From: a virus
Strand: one strand, 5' to 3'
DNA length: 37,658 nt
Virus record (IMG/VR): IMGVR_UViG_3300042560_001435
Location: 1 to 37,658 of that record
Shown here: positions 16,378-24,581 of the stretch, piece by piece
Position numbering within the stretch: the stretch's first letter is position 1
How the letters are laid out: the number at the start of each line of letters is the position of its first letter
Program-made: the position numbers and the translations under genes
Notes under the pieces: generated by a model
Databases searched by the model: none
Seen by the model: only the letters and a program-made list of their open reading frames with translations
What the model was told of the DNA's origin: nothing

Positions 16378-17526
16378 ATGAGAAAAAAAGTTTGGTATGC
16401 TCCGAATAAGTTTGAATCTTACGGAGAAGAAGAAATCAAAGCAGTCGAGGAATGTTTACGAGATGGATGGATTGCAGGATTTGGTCCGCGGTCTATAAAA
16501 TTTGAAGAGATGGTTGCAAAATACTTCGGTAAGAAGTATGGTGTATTTGTAAACTCCGGTTCATCCGCTTGTTTACTCGCACTCGCTTCCCTACAACTCC
16601 CAAAGGGTAGTGAAGTAATCACACCATCTTGTACCTTCTCAACAACAGTTGCACCAATGGTTCAACTTGGTTTGAAACCAATCTTCTGTGATGTTGGACT
16701 AAACACATACGTTCCATCAGTTCAAGATGTGATTGCTCTAATCAATGAGAATACCCGTGTCATTATGATTCCAAATCTCATTGGTAATAAGCCAGATTGG
16801 AAAGCAATCCGCCAACACCTTATCAGTATAAATCGTGAAGATATTATTCTTATCGAAGATTCTGCTGATACAATGACTTACACAGAAGAGACTGACATCT
16901 CAACAACATCGTTCTACGCTTCTCACGTAATCACCGCTGGTGGTTCTGGTGGTATGGTAATGTTCAATAGTGAAAAGTTCAGAGACGTTTCTCTTCAGTT
17001 CCGTGATTGGGGTCGTATTGGAAATAACGCAGAAGAAGTTGACCAACGTTTCAATCACCAAGTAGATGGAATCCCTTATGACTTCAAATTCCTTTATGGT
17101 GTTCTTGGATATAACTTCAAGTCATCTGAAATGAACGCGGCATTTGGTCTTGTTCAAATGGAAAAGTTGGATAAGTTTGTTGAAATTCGTCGGAACAACA
17201 TCAAGAGGTATTTGGAAAATCTACAAGACGTGAAAGAGATTCTTCTTCCAGATGATTCGATTGAACCGAACTGGTTGGCAATTCCACTTCAATATGAAGA
17301 TCGTCTTGGACTTCTTACTTATCTCGAAGAACAAGATATTCAAACTCGTGTTACATTTGCAGGAAACATTACACGTCATCCTGTTTACCGTGAATATCTA
17401 CAACCATTTCAAAACGCAGATACAATTATGAAAAATGGTTTTCTTCTTGGTGCCCATCATGGAATGTCAATTGATGATGTAGATTATGTGTGTGACCAAA
17501 TAAAGGAATATATCTCTAATAGATAA
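16378..17526 (+). CDS. PMP/PLP-dependent sugar 3-dehydratase, ColD/RfbH-like
   Basis: A 382-residue fold-type I enzyme of the DegT/DnrJ family. In SFYASHVITAGG (178-189), the position that is the PLP-binding lysine in aminotransferases is His183. This is the hallmark of NDP-4-keto-6-deoxyhexose 3-dehydratases RfbH (E1) and ColD. EDSAD (160-164) supplies the pyridine-binding Asp161 and VNSGSSAC (58-65) the phosphate loop; FRDWGR follows as in RfbH. RfbH's 2Fe-2S cysteine cluster after FRDWGR is missing, and the length equals ColD (about 388), so the ColD-like reaction on GDP-4-keto-6-deoxymannose is favoured. That substrate would be made by the Gmd gene at 19837. Nucleotide specificity is inference. 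Confidence 0.8.
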   Translation: MRKKVWYAPNKFESYGEEEIKAVEECLRDGWIAGFGPRSIKFEEMVAKYFGKKYGVFVNSGSSACLLALASLQLPKGSEVITPSCTFSTTVAPMVQLGLKPIFCDVGLNTYVPSVQDVIALINENTRVIMIPNLIGNKPDWKAIRQHLISINREDIILIEDSADTMTYTEETDISTTSFYASHVITAGGSGGMVMFNSEKFRDVSLQFRDWGRIGNNAEEVDQRFNHQVDGIPYDFKFLYGVLGYNFKSSEMNAAFGLVQMEKLDKFVEIRRNNIKRYLENLQDVKEILLPDDSIEPNWLAIPLQYEDRLGLLTYLEEQDIQTRVTFAGNITRHPVYREYLQPFQNADTIMKNGFLLGAHHGMSIDDVDYVCDQIKEYISNR

Positions 17527-17527
17527 T

Positions 17528-18304
17528 ATGGATAATAAGTTTCGCATTCTTATCAATTCTTATAACAATTCTGATTGGGTTGAATATAATATCACCAGTG
17601 TTTTGAATCAAACATATAAGAACTATGAAGTATATTTTGTTGATGATGAATCAACAGACAATACTTTTTCAAAGGTAACTCGTTTGACAGATGGTGATAC
17701 TAGATTTAAAATAATTCGTAACGCAAAAAACATGGGTGGAACATACAATCATCTCCACCATTCAACACTTGAATTGAAAGATGATAATACAATAATCTGT
17801 TTGTTGGATGGAGACGACTGGTTGTACGATATTACAGTCCTTGAAAAACTAAATGAATTCTACAATCGGTTTGACGTATGGATGACTTATGGCGGTATGA
17901 TTGTGTATACGGATAATGGGCTTGTAGAAGCTAATCCACAAAACTCACATTATCCTGATGAAGTACATATGAATAAATCGTATCGTCAAGACGTATGGAG
18001 GGCATCACATCTTAGAACATACCGTGCATACTTATGGAAATCCGTTGATACAAATGATATGCGTGAACTTGAAAACAAAAACTATTATAGTCATGCGGGA
18101 GATTTGGCATTACAATTTCCCTGTTTAGAAATGTGTCCAAAAGAAAAGATAGGAGTCGTTCCATTTCAAACATATGTTTATAATGCAACACAAAAAAATA
18201 CAATCAGGACTTCTCAAAGACAAATGGATTCAAGACATTGGGATATTGAGAATGAAATAAGAAATAGAAAACCGTATAATGAAAAGACACATTTTGGAAA
18301 ATAA
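17528..18304 (+). CDS. GT2 glycosyltransferase
   Basis: A 258-residue GT-A family 2 enzyme. It begins FRILINSYNNSDWVEYNITS, with nucleotide-binding VDDES at 38-42 and metal-binding DGDDW at 94-98, the two classical GT2 signatures. The rest (ASHLRTYRAYLW, then YYSHAGDLALQFPCLEM) gives the acceptor side. It starts one base after the dehydratase gene. No membrane helix, so it acts in the cytoplasm. Confidence 0.88.
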   Translation: MDNKFRILINSYNNSDWVEYNITSVLNQTYKNYEVYFVDDESTDNTFSKVTRLTDGDTRFKIIRNAKNMGGTYNHLHHSTLELKDDNTIICLLDGDDWLYDITVLEKLNEFYNRFDVWMTYGGMIVYTDNGLVEANPQNSHYPDEVHMNKSYRQDVWRASHLRTYRAYLWKSVDTNDMRELENKNYYSHAGDLALQFPCLEMCPKEKIGVVPFQTYVYNATQKNTIRTSQRQMDSRHWDIENEIRNRKPYNEKTHFGK

Positions 18305-18309
18305 ATAAC

Positions 18310-18741
18310 ATGAAAAAAATTTATTCAAAAGTCATCTCTGAAAAATTATTACACGTAATTGTTAATAAAGATGATTTCAAATCAGGAAGACAAGACGTAA
18401 TTGAAGACTCACAGTTTATTCAATGTTCCATGTTACAGATGGAAGCTGGAAAAACATTTCGTCCTCACAAACATATATGGAAGGAGAGAACACGAAATGT
18501 TATTGCACAAGAAAGTTGGGTAATTATTCGTGGTAGTGTTGAGGCGATTTTGTATGATCTCGATGACACTATTTTAGAACGAGTTGTTTTGAATGAGGGT
18601 GATGCCAGTTTCACACTCGAAGGTGGGCACAATTATAGAATACTCGAACAAGATACTCTCGTATACGAATACAAGACCGGTCCATATGAAGGACAACTCT
18701 TCGATAAAGAATTCATAGGCGATACCGATGGAATCTATTGA
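18310..18741 (+). CDS. cupin-fold protein of sugar cluster
   Basis: A 143-residue single-domain cupin. FRPHKHIWKERTRN (49-62) provides the first metal-binding histidine pair, followed by QESWVIIRGSVEAILYDLDD and LNEGDASFTLEGGHNYRIL, with His211-like position in GGHNY completing the barrel motif. Cupins of this size in polysaccharide loci include sugar isomerases (FdtA type) and epimerases, but this sequence does not match FdtA motifs clearly. The next two genes are a hexapeptide acyltransferase and a DegT-like protein, echoing the FdtA-FdtC-FdtB order for 3-acylamino sugars. It overlaps the next gene by 14 bases. The exact role is unproven. Confidence 0.7.
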   Translation: MKKIYSKVISEKLLHVIVNKDDFKSGRQDVIEDSQFIQCSMLQMEAGKTFRPHKHIWKERTRNVIAQESWVIIRGSVEAILYDLDDTILERVVLNEGDASFTLEGGHNYRILEQDTLVYEYKTGPYEGQLFDKEFIGDTDGIY

Positions 18742-19243
18742 CATCTATATTCATCCAGATGCCGAATTCAAAATAAGACCACATTTGGGAAACCACATTG
18801 CAATAGATAAAGGAGTTTACTGCACGGTAAACTCATCAATTGGAAGTTATACACATATCAGTCCTTACGTGACAATAATTGGAGGGAAGACAGGTCAGTT
18901 TATATGTGCGGGATTTAATAACATTATGGCTGGCGCTAGAATAATCTGTGGGTCAGATCGTTTTGACGATAGTGGTTTATTTGGATCAATGATTCCTAAA
19001 GAACTAAAAGGTCGTCAAATAATAGAACCGGTAATAATGGAAGAATTTTCAAACATAGGAACGAACGCAATCGTACTTCCAGGTTCAACTCTTCGTAAAG
19101 GTGTGTTACTTTCAGCCGGTAGTTTATTGATGGGTGATACAGAAGAATGGGGTGTGTATAAAGGAAATCCCGCAGTTCTTGTAAAAAAGATTGATGGTAG
19201 TAAAATAATTGAAAATGCACGTAAACTTGGTTATGGGGAATAA
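18728..19243 (+). CDS. hexapeptide-repeat acyltransferase
   Basis: A 171-residue left-handed beta-helix protein. Repeats of the [LIV]-G-x4 type run through IAIDKGVYCTVNSSIGSYTHISPYV and INEF-like turns up to IGTNAIVLPGSTLRKGVLLSAGS, then the usual VYKGNPAVLVKK capping segment. These enzymes transfer acetyl or similar groups from acyl-CoA to an amino or hydroxyl group of a sugar, usually as trimers. The start lies within the cupin gene, so translation is coupled. Partner genes on both sides suggest acylation of an amino sugar. Confidence 0.8.
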   Translation: MESIDIYIHPDAEFKIRPHLGNHIAIDKGVYCTVNSSIGSYTHISPYVTIIGGKTGQFICAGFNNIMAGARIICGSDRFDDSGLFGSMIPKELKGRQIIEPVIMEEFSNIGTNAIVLPGSTLRKGVLLSAGSLLMGDTEEWGVYKGNPAVLVKKIDGSKIIENARKLGYGE

Positions 19244-19244
19244 T

Positions 19245-19835
19245 ATGTTTGAAGTAGTACAACAGTTTGAAAAAGAAATTGCATCATTCTTTGGTTCACC
19301 GTTTGCAGTTGCTGTAGATAGTTGCACTCACGGTATAGAACTTGCACTTCGTCATCTGGACGTAAAGAAAATATCAGTTCCAAAGAGAACGTATCTGTCA
19401 GTTCCATTTCTTGCGAACAAAATGAATATTGAATTGGAATGGCGAGAAGAAAATTGGGTAAACTACTATCACGTATCTGACAGAGTTATAGATGCTGCAG
19501 TTCTTTGGAAAAAAGATTCTTACATACCAAACACGATGATGGGAATAAGTTTCCAATATCAGAAACATCTTTCACTTGGTCGTGGTGGTGTTCTTTTATT
19601 AGATGATGAATTTGATGCGATAGAAATAAAGAAGATGTCATATGATGGTCGATTACCAATGATACCTTGGCGAGAACAAAACGTATCAACTTACGGCTAT
19701 CATTATTACATGACACCCGAAACTGCAAAACTCGGATTAGAAAAATTACCAACGGCAATTGAAACAACTCCAAGACAATGGATAGTGACTGATTGGCCTG
19801 ACCTAACACAAATGGATATATTCAAGAAAGGATAA
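19245..19835 (+). CDS. half-length DegT/DnrJ-type aminotransferase
   Basis: A 196-residue protein with the N-terminal, PLP-binding half of a sugar aminotransferase. Start ATG 19245 has GGGGAA four bases upstream; earlier in-frame ATGs lie inside the acyltransferase gene. VAVDSCTHGIELAL (22-35) is the phosphate loop, VIDAA (81-85) supplies Asp83, and SFQYQKHLSLGRGG (102-115) holds Lys107 at the Schiff-base position. The small C-terminal domain of about 150 residues is absent, compared with about 370 in the family. The next gene begins one base later, so this is a compact natural gene or a stable truncation, not an assembly cut. Activity without the missing domain is uncertain. Confidence 0.7.
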   Translation: MFEVVQQFEKEIASFFGSPFAVAVDSCTHGIELALRHLDVKKISVPKRTYLSVPFLANKMNIELEWREENWVNYYHVSDRVIDAAVLWKKDSYIPNTMMGISFQYQKHLSLGRGGVLLLDDEFDAIEIKKMSYDGRLPMIPWREQNVSTYGYHYYMTPETAKLGLEKLPTAIETTPRQWIVTDWPDLTQMDIFKKG

Positions 19836-19836
19836 T

Positions 19837-20817
19837 ATGAAGAAGGCATTTATTACAGGAATCGGTGGTCAAGATGGAAGTTATCTTGCAGAACATTTGA
19901 TTACACTTGGATATGAAGTCCACGGTATAGTAAGAAGAAACTCTGTTTCAGAACAACAACAAACTCGTATTGACCATCTTACAAAAAACGTAAAGGTTTA
20001 TTACGGAGACCTACTTGACCAATCAGGATTAGAAAGATTACTTCGAGAAATACAACCTGATGAAATTTATAATCTTGCGGCACAAAGTCATGTTCGTGTA
20101 TCTTATGATATTCCACAGTTTACAGTTCAAACAAATGCAGTTGGTGTATTGAACATACTCGAAGCATATCGAAGTGCTTGTCCTAATGCAAAATTCTATC
20201 AGGCAAGTTCATCTGAAATGTTTGGAAGTGCCGTTGATGAAGATGGTTATCAACGAGAAACGACTCCAATGAGACCTGTGTCTCCATATGGTTGTTCAAA
20301 AGTATTTGGTTTTAACATTGTTCGTAACTATCGTCACGCCTACAAACTTCACGCAAGTAACGGAATACTTTTCAATCACGAATCACCGAGACGTGGTTCA
20401 AACTTTGTAACAAACAAAGTTGTAAAAACGGCAGTTCAAATCAAGTTAGGTCTTACGGATAAACTTGAACTTGGTAACTTGGATGCTTATCGTGATTGGG
20501 GTCACTCAAAAGATTATGTTAGAGCGATGCATCTTATTCTTCAACAAAGTGAACCTGATGACTGGGTAGTTGCAACGGGAGAGACTCGTTCGGTTCGTGA
20601 TATGTGTAAATATGTATTTGGTAAATTAGAACTAAACTATGAAGATTATGTAATTCAAAATCAAAAGTTTCTGCGCCCAGAAGAATTACCATACTTGAAA
20701 GGTGACTCAACAAAAATTAGAACAGAACTCGGATGGCAACCGGAATATACATTTGAAATGATGATGGACGAAATGATAGAATCTTGGATGGAATATTTCA
20801 ATAGGAATAGACAATGA
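19837..20817 (+). CDS. gmd: GDP-mannose 4,6-dehydratase
   Basis: A 326-residue extended SDR that converts GDP-D-mannose to GDP-4-keto-6-deoxymannose. The N-terminus KKAFITGIGGQDGSYLAE is the Gmd form of the NADP-binding glycine motif. RRNSVSEQQQTRIDHL, then YNLAAQSHVRVSYDIP, SSSEMFG, VSPYGCSK (YxxxK) and FNHESPRRG are all diagnostic of Gmd. Slightly shorter than bacterial Gmd (about 345-370). The product can feed GDP-fucose (with an epimerase-reductase such as the 28898 product) or GDP-colitose-type sugars (with the ColD-like 16378 product). The end overlaps the fucosyltransferase start by four bases. Confidence 0.96.
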   Translation: MKKAFITGIGGQDGSYLAEHLITLGYEVHGIVRRNSVSEQQQTRIDHLTKNVKVYYGDLLDQSGLERLLREIQPDEIYNLAAQSHVRVSYDIPQFTVQTNAVGVLNILEAYRSACPNAKFYQASSSEMFGSAVDEDGYQRETTPMRPVSPYGCSKVFGFNIVRNYRHAYKLHASNGILFNHESPRRGSNFVTNKVVKTAVQIKLGLTDKLELGNLDAYRDWGHSKDYVRAMHLILQQSEPDDWVVATGETRSVRDMCKYVFGKLELNYEDYVIQNQKFLRPEELPYLKGDSTKIRTELGWQPEYTFEMMMDEMIESWMEYFNRNRQ

Positions 20818-21683
20818 GCTTCATCACACAAAATATACCTGACATCGGAGGACTTGCGTCACAGATACAACAGTATGCAGCATTATACGCCGTTGCAAAA
20901 GATAATAATAAGGAAATTGTATTTTCAGAAAAAATGAAAACAAATGGAGTGGGTTTTCAATTTTCAAGAATTTTGGATATACCCATTAGATTTGAACCAG
21001 ACTCATTCTTCAAAGATTTTGAAAATGTAAATCTAAATGGTTATACAATGTTTGATGAAAATGTATTTCACCTGAACCCAAACGTGAACTATAACGTAGA
21101 TGGTAGATTTGATTTATTTCATTACTGGTATCCAAAATATAAAGATGTTGTTTTGAATTGGTCTTGGAATTCCGACTACTATCAGAGGGCAGAGAAACGA
21201 CTGAAACAAATTTGTCCTAATGATAAAGAACTTGTATCAATTCATGTAAGACGCGGAGATTACCTATTGCCGCAACACAATCATTTTTGTATATTGGGAT
21301 TAGATTATTATAACGAAGCGATTTCTAATTTCATGGAAGATATAGAAAAATATCATTTTGTTGTTTTCTCTAATGATATAGTGTGGTGTAGAGAAAATCT
21401 CATAGAAGGGGATATGGTAACATTTGTAGAACCAGGAGCAGAAGACTTTGGTTGGTCAGCTCCATCTGAAAGTGGTATTGAAGATTTGATTTTGATGAGT
21501 ATGTGTCATCACAATATAATAGGTAATAGTTCATACAGTTGGTGGGCAGCGTTCAAGAATACAAACAAAGATAAGAAGGTTGTTTGCCCAAAGAACTATC
21601 TTCGAGATTATAGTAGTTTCCGCCACATAAATGGAAATTACTATCCCGAAGAATGGATAGCAATTGATAACTATAATAGGTAA
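20814..21683 (+). CDS. GT11-type alpha-1,2-fucosyltransferase
   Basis: A 289-residue GT-B enzyme. IGGLASQIQQYAALYAVAK near residue 11 replaces the usual GGLGNQMFQYA opening of GT11. SIHVRRGDYL (142-151, HxRRxDY) is the GDP-fucose-binding motif. DLILMSMCHHNIIGNSSYSWWAAF near 225-248 is the conserved C-terminal motif. The gene directly follows gmd with a 4-base overlap, which fits use of a GDP-6-deoxyhexose donor. Transfer of a related GDP sugar such as colitose cannot be excluded, given the ColD-like enzyme in the same operon. Confidence 0.92.
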   Translation: MSFITQNIPDIGGLASQIQQYAALYAVAKDNNKEIVFSEKMKTNGVGFQFSRILDIPIRFEPDSFFKDFENVNLNGYTMFDENVFHLNPNVNYNVDGRFDLFHYWYPKYKDVVLNWSWNSDYYQRAEKRLKQICPNDKELVSIHVRRGDYLLPQHNHFCILGLDYYNEAISNFMEDIEKYHFVVFSNDIVWCRENLIEGDMVTFVEPGAEDFGWSAPSESGIEDLILMSMCHHNIIGNSSYSWWAAFKNTNKDKKVVCPKNYLRDYSSFRHINGNYYPEEWIAIDNYNR

Positions 21684-21686
21684 TTT

Positions 21687-22637
21687 ATGAAGAAAATAGT
21701 TTACGTTACTGGGTGTCTTGGATTTATAGGTTCATATGTAACCCGTGCTTGTTTAGAACGAGGTTGGTATGTAAAGGGTATTGATAAGATGACATATGCT
21801 GCAAATAAAGATTTGCTTGATGAGTTTAGTTCGTATGAAAACTTTTCATTCACTAATTGTGATATAAACGATTTAGAATTTTTGTATGACTGTGATTATG
21901 TTATCAATACCGCCGCTGAAACTCACGTTGGTAACTCTATTGTAAAGAGTGATGATTTTGTTTACTCAAACATAAATGGAGTTCATAAGTTGTTAGAACT
22001 TCTGAGGAATTATCGCCAAGAAAATAATAGAACACCGATACTTTTACATTTCAGTACAGACGAAGTTTACGGTGATATATCTGAAGGTTCTCATACAGAA
22101 ACAGATATGTTGAAGCCATCCAATCCATACTCTGCTACAAAAGCTGCGGCAGATATGTTGATACTTGCTTGGGCAAGAACATACAATACTCCTTATGTAA
22201 TTATAAGACCTACAAACAATTATGGAATTGGTCAGTATGTTGAAAAACTAATTCCAAAGGCAGTAAAGTATCTTAGTATTGGAAGACAGATTCCTCTTCA
22301 TAATAATGGTGAACCATTTAGAAATTGGTTACATGCAAAAGATTCTGCGAGTGCCGTTATGACTATAATTGATTCCGATGTCAAGAATGAAATCTTCAAC
22401 ATCTGTGGTGGACTTGAGAAGAAAAATATAGAAGTGGTGTCCGTCATAATAAAGGAAATGTTTGGAGATGTAAATATAAATGACTATATTGACTTCTCAA
22501 CAAAAAGACCTGGAATTGATGTTAGATACGCACTTGATGATTCAAAGTTGAGGAGTCTTGGTTGGAAGCCACAAATGGATTTTGAAAAAGAAATTGTGAA
22601 GATTGTAAATCACTACAAGGGAAAATTCATATGGTAA
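21687..22637 (+). CDS. RmlB-like NDP-sugar 4,6-dehydratase
   Basis: A 316-residue extended SDR. NAD-binding GCLGFIG is at 9-15 (GxxGxxG). AAETHVGNSI, then HFSTDEVYG (about 121-129, with the Asp-Glu acid/base pair) and PYSATKAAADML (Tyr148, Lys152) match dTDP-glucose 4,6-dehydratases. RPTNNYGIGQYVEKLIPKAV and NGEPFRNWLHAKD give the substrate side. A 4-keto-6-deoxy sugar nucleotide is the expected product. No RmlA, RmlC or RmlD is visible, so the host must supply dTDP-glucose if that is the substrate. Overlaps the following HAD gene by seven bases. Confidence 0.85.
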   Translation: MKKIVYVTGCLGFIGSYVTRACLERGWYVKGIDKMTYAANKDLLDEFSSYENFSFTNCDINDLEFLYDCDYVINTAAETHVGNSIVKSDDFVYSNINGVHKLLELLRNYRQENNRTPILLHFSTDEVYGDISEGSHTETDMLKPSNPYSATKAAADMLILAWARTYNTPYVIIRPTNNYGIGQYVEKLIPKAVKYLSIGRQIPLHNNGEPFRNWLHAKDSASAVMTIIDSDVKNEIFNICGGLEKKNIEVVSVIIKEMFGDVNINDYIDFSTKRPGIDVRYALDDSKLRSLGWKPQMDFEKEIVKIVNHYKGKFIW

Positions 22638-22966
22638 TTTACATAGATATAGATGAAACAATTTGTCACAGTCCAAATGTTCCTGATTATACAATTAGTC
22701 ATCCAATAGTTGAAAACATAGAAAAGGCAAATGCACTTTACGATGAAGGTCATACGATTGTGTATTGGACAGCTCGTGGTACAAAGACTGGAATTGATTG
22801 GAGAGAACAAACTGAAAAGCAATTCAAGGAGTGGGGAGTGAAGTATCACGACCTAAAGTTTGGTAAACCAAACTATGACATATTTATAGATGACAAGAAC
22901 ATGAATACAAATGATTGGAATAACAAAATTATAGAAGAAATGTTTTATGATAGTAGAACAAGTTGA
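22631..22966 (+). CDS. HAD-family small phosphatase
   Basis: A 111-residue HAD protein. IDIDETIC holds nucleophile Asp6 and acid/base Asp8; YWTARGT gives motif II; FGKPNYDIFIDDK gives motif III Lys and motif IV acidic residues. The short length and WTARGTKTGIDWREQTEKQ pattern match small sugar-phosphate or polysaccharide-cluster phosphatases without a cap domain. A sugar phosphate is the likely substrate, perhaps the product of the NeuB-like or cyclase branch. It overlaps the next gene by 20 bases. Confidence 0.8.
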   Translation: MVIYIDIDETICHSPNVPDYTISHPIVENIEKANALYDEGHTIVYWTARGTKTGIDWREQTEKQFKEWGVKYHDLKFGKPNYDIFIDDKNMNTNDWNNKIIEEMFYDSRTS

Positions 22967-23480
22967 TTCGGAACAGCCAAGTTTACATTGGAAATACATT
23001 GAGTGCAATGGTAAAGTTGCAGTAGATTTTGGTTGTGGTAGATGGGAACATATCGAATTTAGAGATCCATCTTGGCCAACAACACCAGAGTATTTAGCTC
23101 AGTTAGGTGCATCAAAAGTATATGCATTTGATATTGACCAGAATGAAATAAATTGGTATATTGAAAATGTAACGCCCACATATCCACAAATAACTCCAAT
23201 TTGTTCTGATATAAATAGTGTAGATGTTGTTAGGGGTATTTATAATCAATATAAACCAGATGTCATAAAATGTGATATAGAACACAATGAAAGATTTATT
23301 TTAGAATTATCCGATGAAGAATTTTCTATTCCAAGTTTTTATGCATTAGAAACTCACACCGATAATTTATATCAGGCTTTTTTTGATAGATTCAATGCTT
23401 TGAATTATGAAGTAATATCAACAATAGATTTGGTTCACGCTCCACCAATGAAAGTTATTTTCGCAAAAAAGAAAAACTAA
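22947..23480 (+). CDS. SAM-methyltransferase-like protein (FkbM-like)
   Basis: A 177-residue Rossmann-type protein. KVAVDFGCGRWEH near residue 23 resembles motif I of class I methyltransferases, YAFDIDQNEINWY near 57 the acidic ribose-binding residue, and DVIKCDIEHNERFIL the FkbM-like segment with an acidic pair. An O-methyltransferase acting on a sugar is a reasonable guess. The start lies inside the HAD gene, 20 bases before its stop. Certainty is limited because the sequence is short and divergent. Confidence 0.6.
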   Translation: MIVEQVDSEQPSLHWKYIECNGKVAVDFGCGRWEHIEFRDPSWPTTPEYLAQLGASKVYAFDIDQNEINWYIENVTPTYPQITPICSDINSVDVVRGIYNQYKPDVIKCDIEHNERFILELSDEEFSIPSFYALETHTDNLYQAFFDRFNALNYEVISTIDLVHAPPMKVIFAKKKN

Positions 23481-23483
23481 AAA

Positions 23484-24581
23484 ATGTTAAAGGTTATGGT
23501 ACAAAACAAAAACGAAATATTTGAGAATCTATTTGTTCTTGAAGCTGCAAACAATCACTGGGGTTCAATTGAACGTGGTAAAAAGATTGTTCGTGAGTTT
23601 GCAAAAGTAGTAAAGGCGAATGGAGTAAAGGCAGCAATCAAACTTCAATTCCGAGACGTAGATAACTTTATCCACAAAGATTTCAAGTCATCGGGTGAAG
23701 GTGAAGAACTAACGAAACTCCCAAAGAGACTTCGTTATATTCAGAAGACTGCAAAGACAAAACTTTCCTATGATGAGTTCAAGGAATTGATTGAGTACAT
23801 TCGTAAACACGATTGTATTCCAATGTCTACTCCGTTTGATGAAAAGTCTGTGGACTGGTGTGTTGATATGAACTTGCCGATAATCAAAGTCGCAAGTTCA
23901 GATATAAATGATTGGTTTCTTTTGAAGAAGATTGCTTCAACAAAAAAGCCAGTTATTATTTCAACCGGTGGTGCAAATGATAAACAAATTGATGACGTGA
24001 TTAGATTCTTCACTAACAGAGATATTCCAATTGCAGTGAATCACTGTGTATCAAAATATCCAAGTGAAGACAATGAATTAGAGTTGAATCAAATTGATTA
24101 TCTAAAAGAGAGATACCCAAATCTCGTCATAGGTTTATCAACACACGAGTACCACGACTGGCATTCATCAATGTATATTTCATATGCAAAAGGTGCAAGA
24201 ACGTGGGAACGTCATATTGATATTCCATATCCCAATGGTCACGAACAAAAAGAAGTTTCATCTTATTGCTCTCTCCCACATCAAGTTGATGAGTGGTTCA
24301 AAGCATTCAACAAATCCGCAATTATGTGCGGTGATACCCACGGAAAACGTCGGGTGATAGATGAAAAGGAATCAAATTACCTCCACTCACTTTACCGTGG
24401 CCTTTACTTGAAGAGAGATATAAAGGCAGGGGAAAAAATTTGTGCAGAAGATTTGTATTCTGCGATTCCATACTTGGAAGAAAAAGGTCAAGTATCATCA
24501 CGGGATTTTATTGAGGATGATGCCACGGCAAAAGTTGACATCAAAAAAGATTCACCATTGTTGAGAGAAAGCATACAATAA
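23484..24581 (+). CDS. NeuB-like nonulosonic acid synthase with SAF domain
   Basis: A 365-residue protein of the N-acetylneuraminate/pseudaminate/legionaminate synthase family, which joins phosphoenolpyruvate to a hexosamine. The barrel carries LEAANNHWGSIE (usual form EIGxNHxG), AIKLQF, IIKVASSDIND, VNHCVSKYPSEDNELEL and IGLSTHEYHDW, then ARTWERHID in place of the usual EKHF. A C-terminal SAF/antifreeze-like domain is present (LYRGLYLKRDIKAGEKICAEDL). Divergence at the EKHF and NHNG positions suggests an unusual substrate. No CMP-sugar synthetase (NeuA) or 2-epimerase is in the window. The end overlaps the TPP-enzyme start by one base. Confidence 0.85.
   Translation: MLKVMVQNKNEIFENLFVLEAANNHWGSIERGKKIVREFAKVVKANGVKAAIKLQFRDVDNFIHKDFKSSGEGEELTKLPKRLRYIQKTAKTKLSYDEFKELIEYIRKHDCIPMSTPFDEKSVDWCVDMNLPIIKVASSDINDWFLLKKIASTKKPVIISTGGANDKQIDDVIRFFTNRDIPIAVNHCVSKYPSEDNELELNQIDYLKERYPNLVIGLSTHEYHDWHSSMYISYAKGARTWERHIDIPYPNGHEQKEVSSYCSLPHQVDEWFKAFNKSAIMCGDTHGKRRVIDEKESNYLHSLYRGLYLKRDIKAGEKICAEDLYSAIPYLEEKGQVSSRDFIEDDATAKVDIKKDSPLLRESIQ

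Noticed and set aside
16378-17526. Ordinary DegT sugar aminotransferase
   Set aside because: The Schiff-base lysine position is His183, so transamination by the standard mechanism is unlikely.
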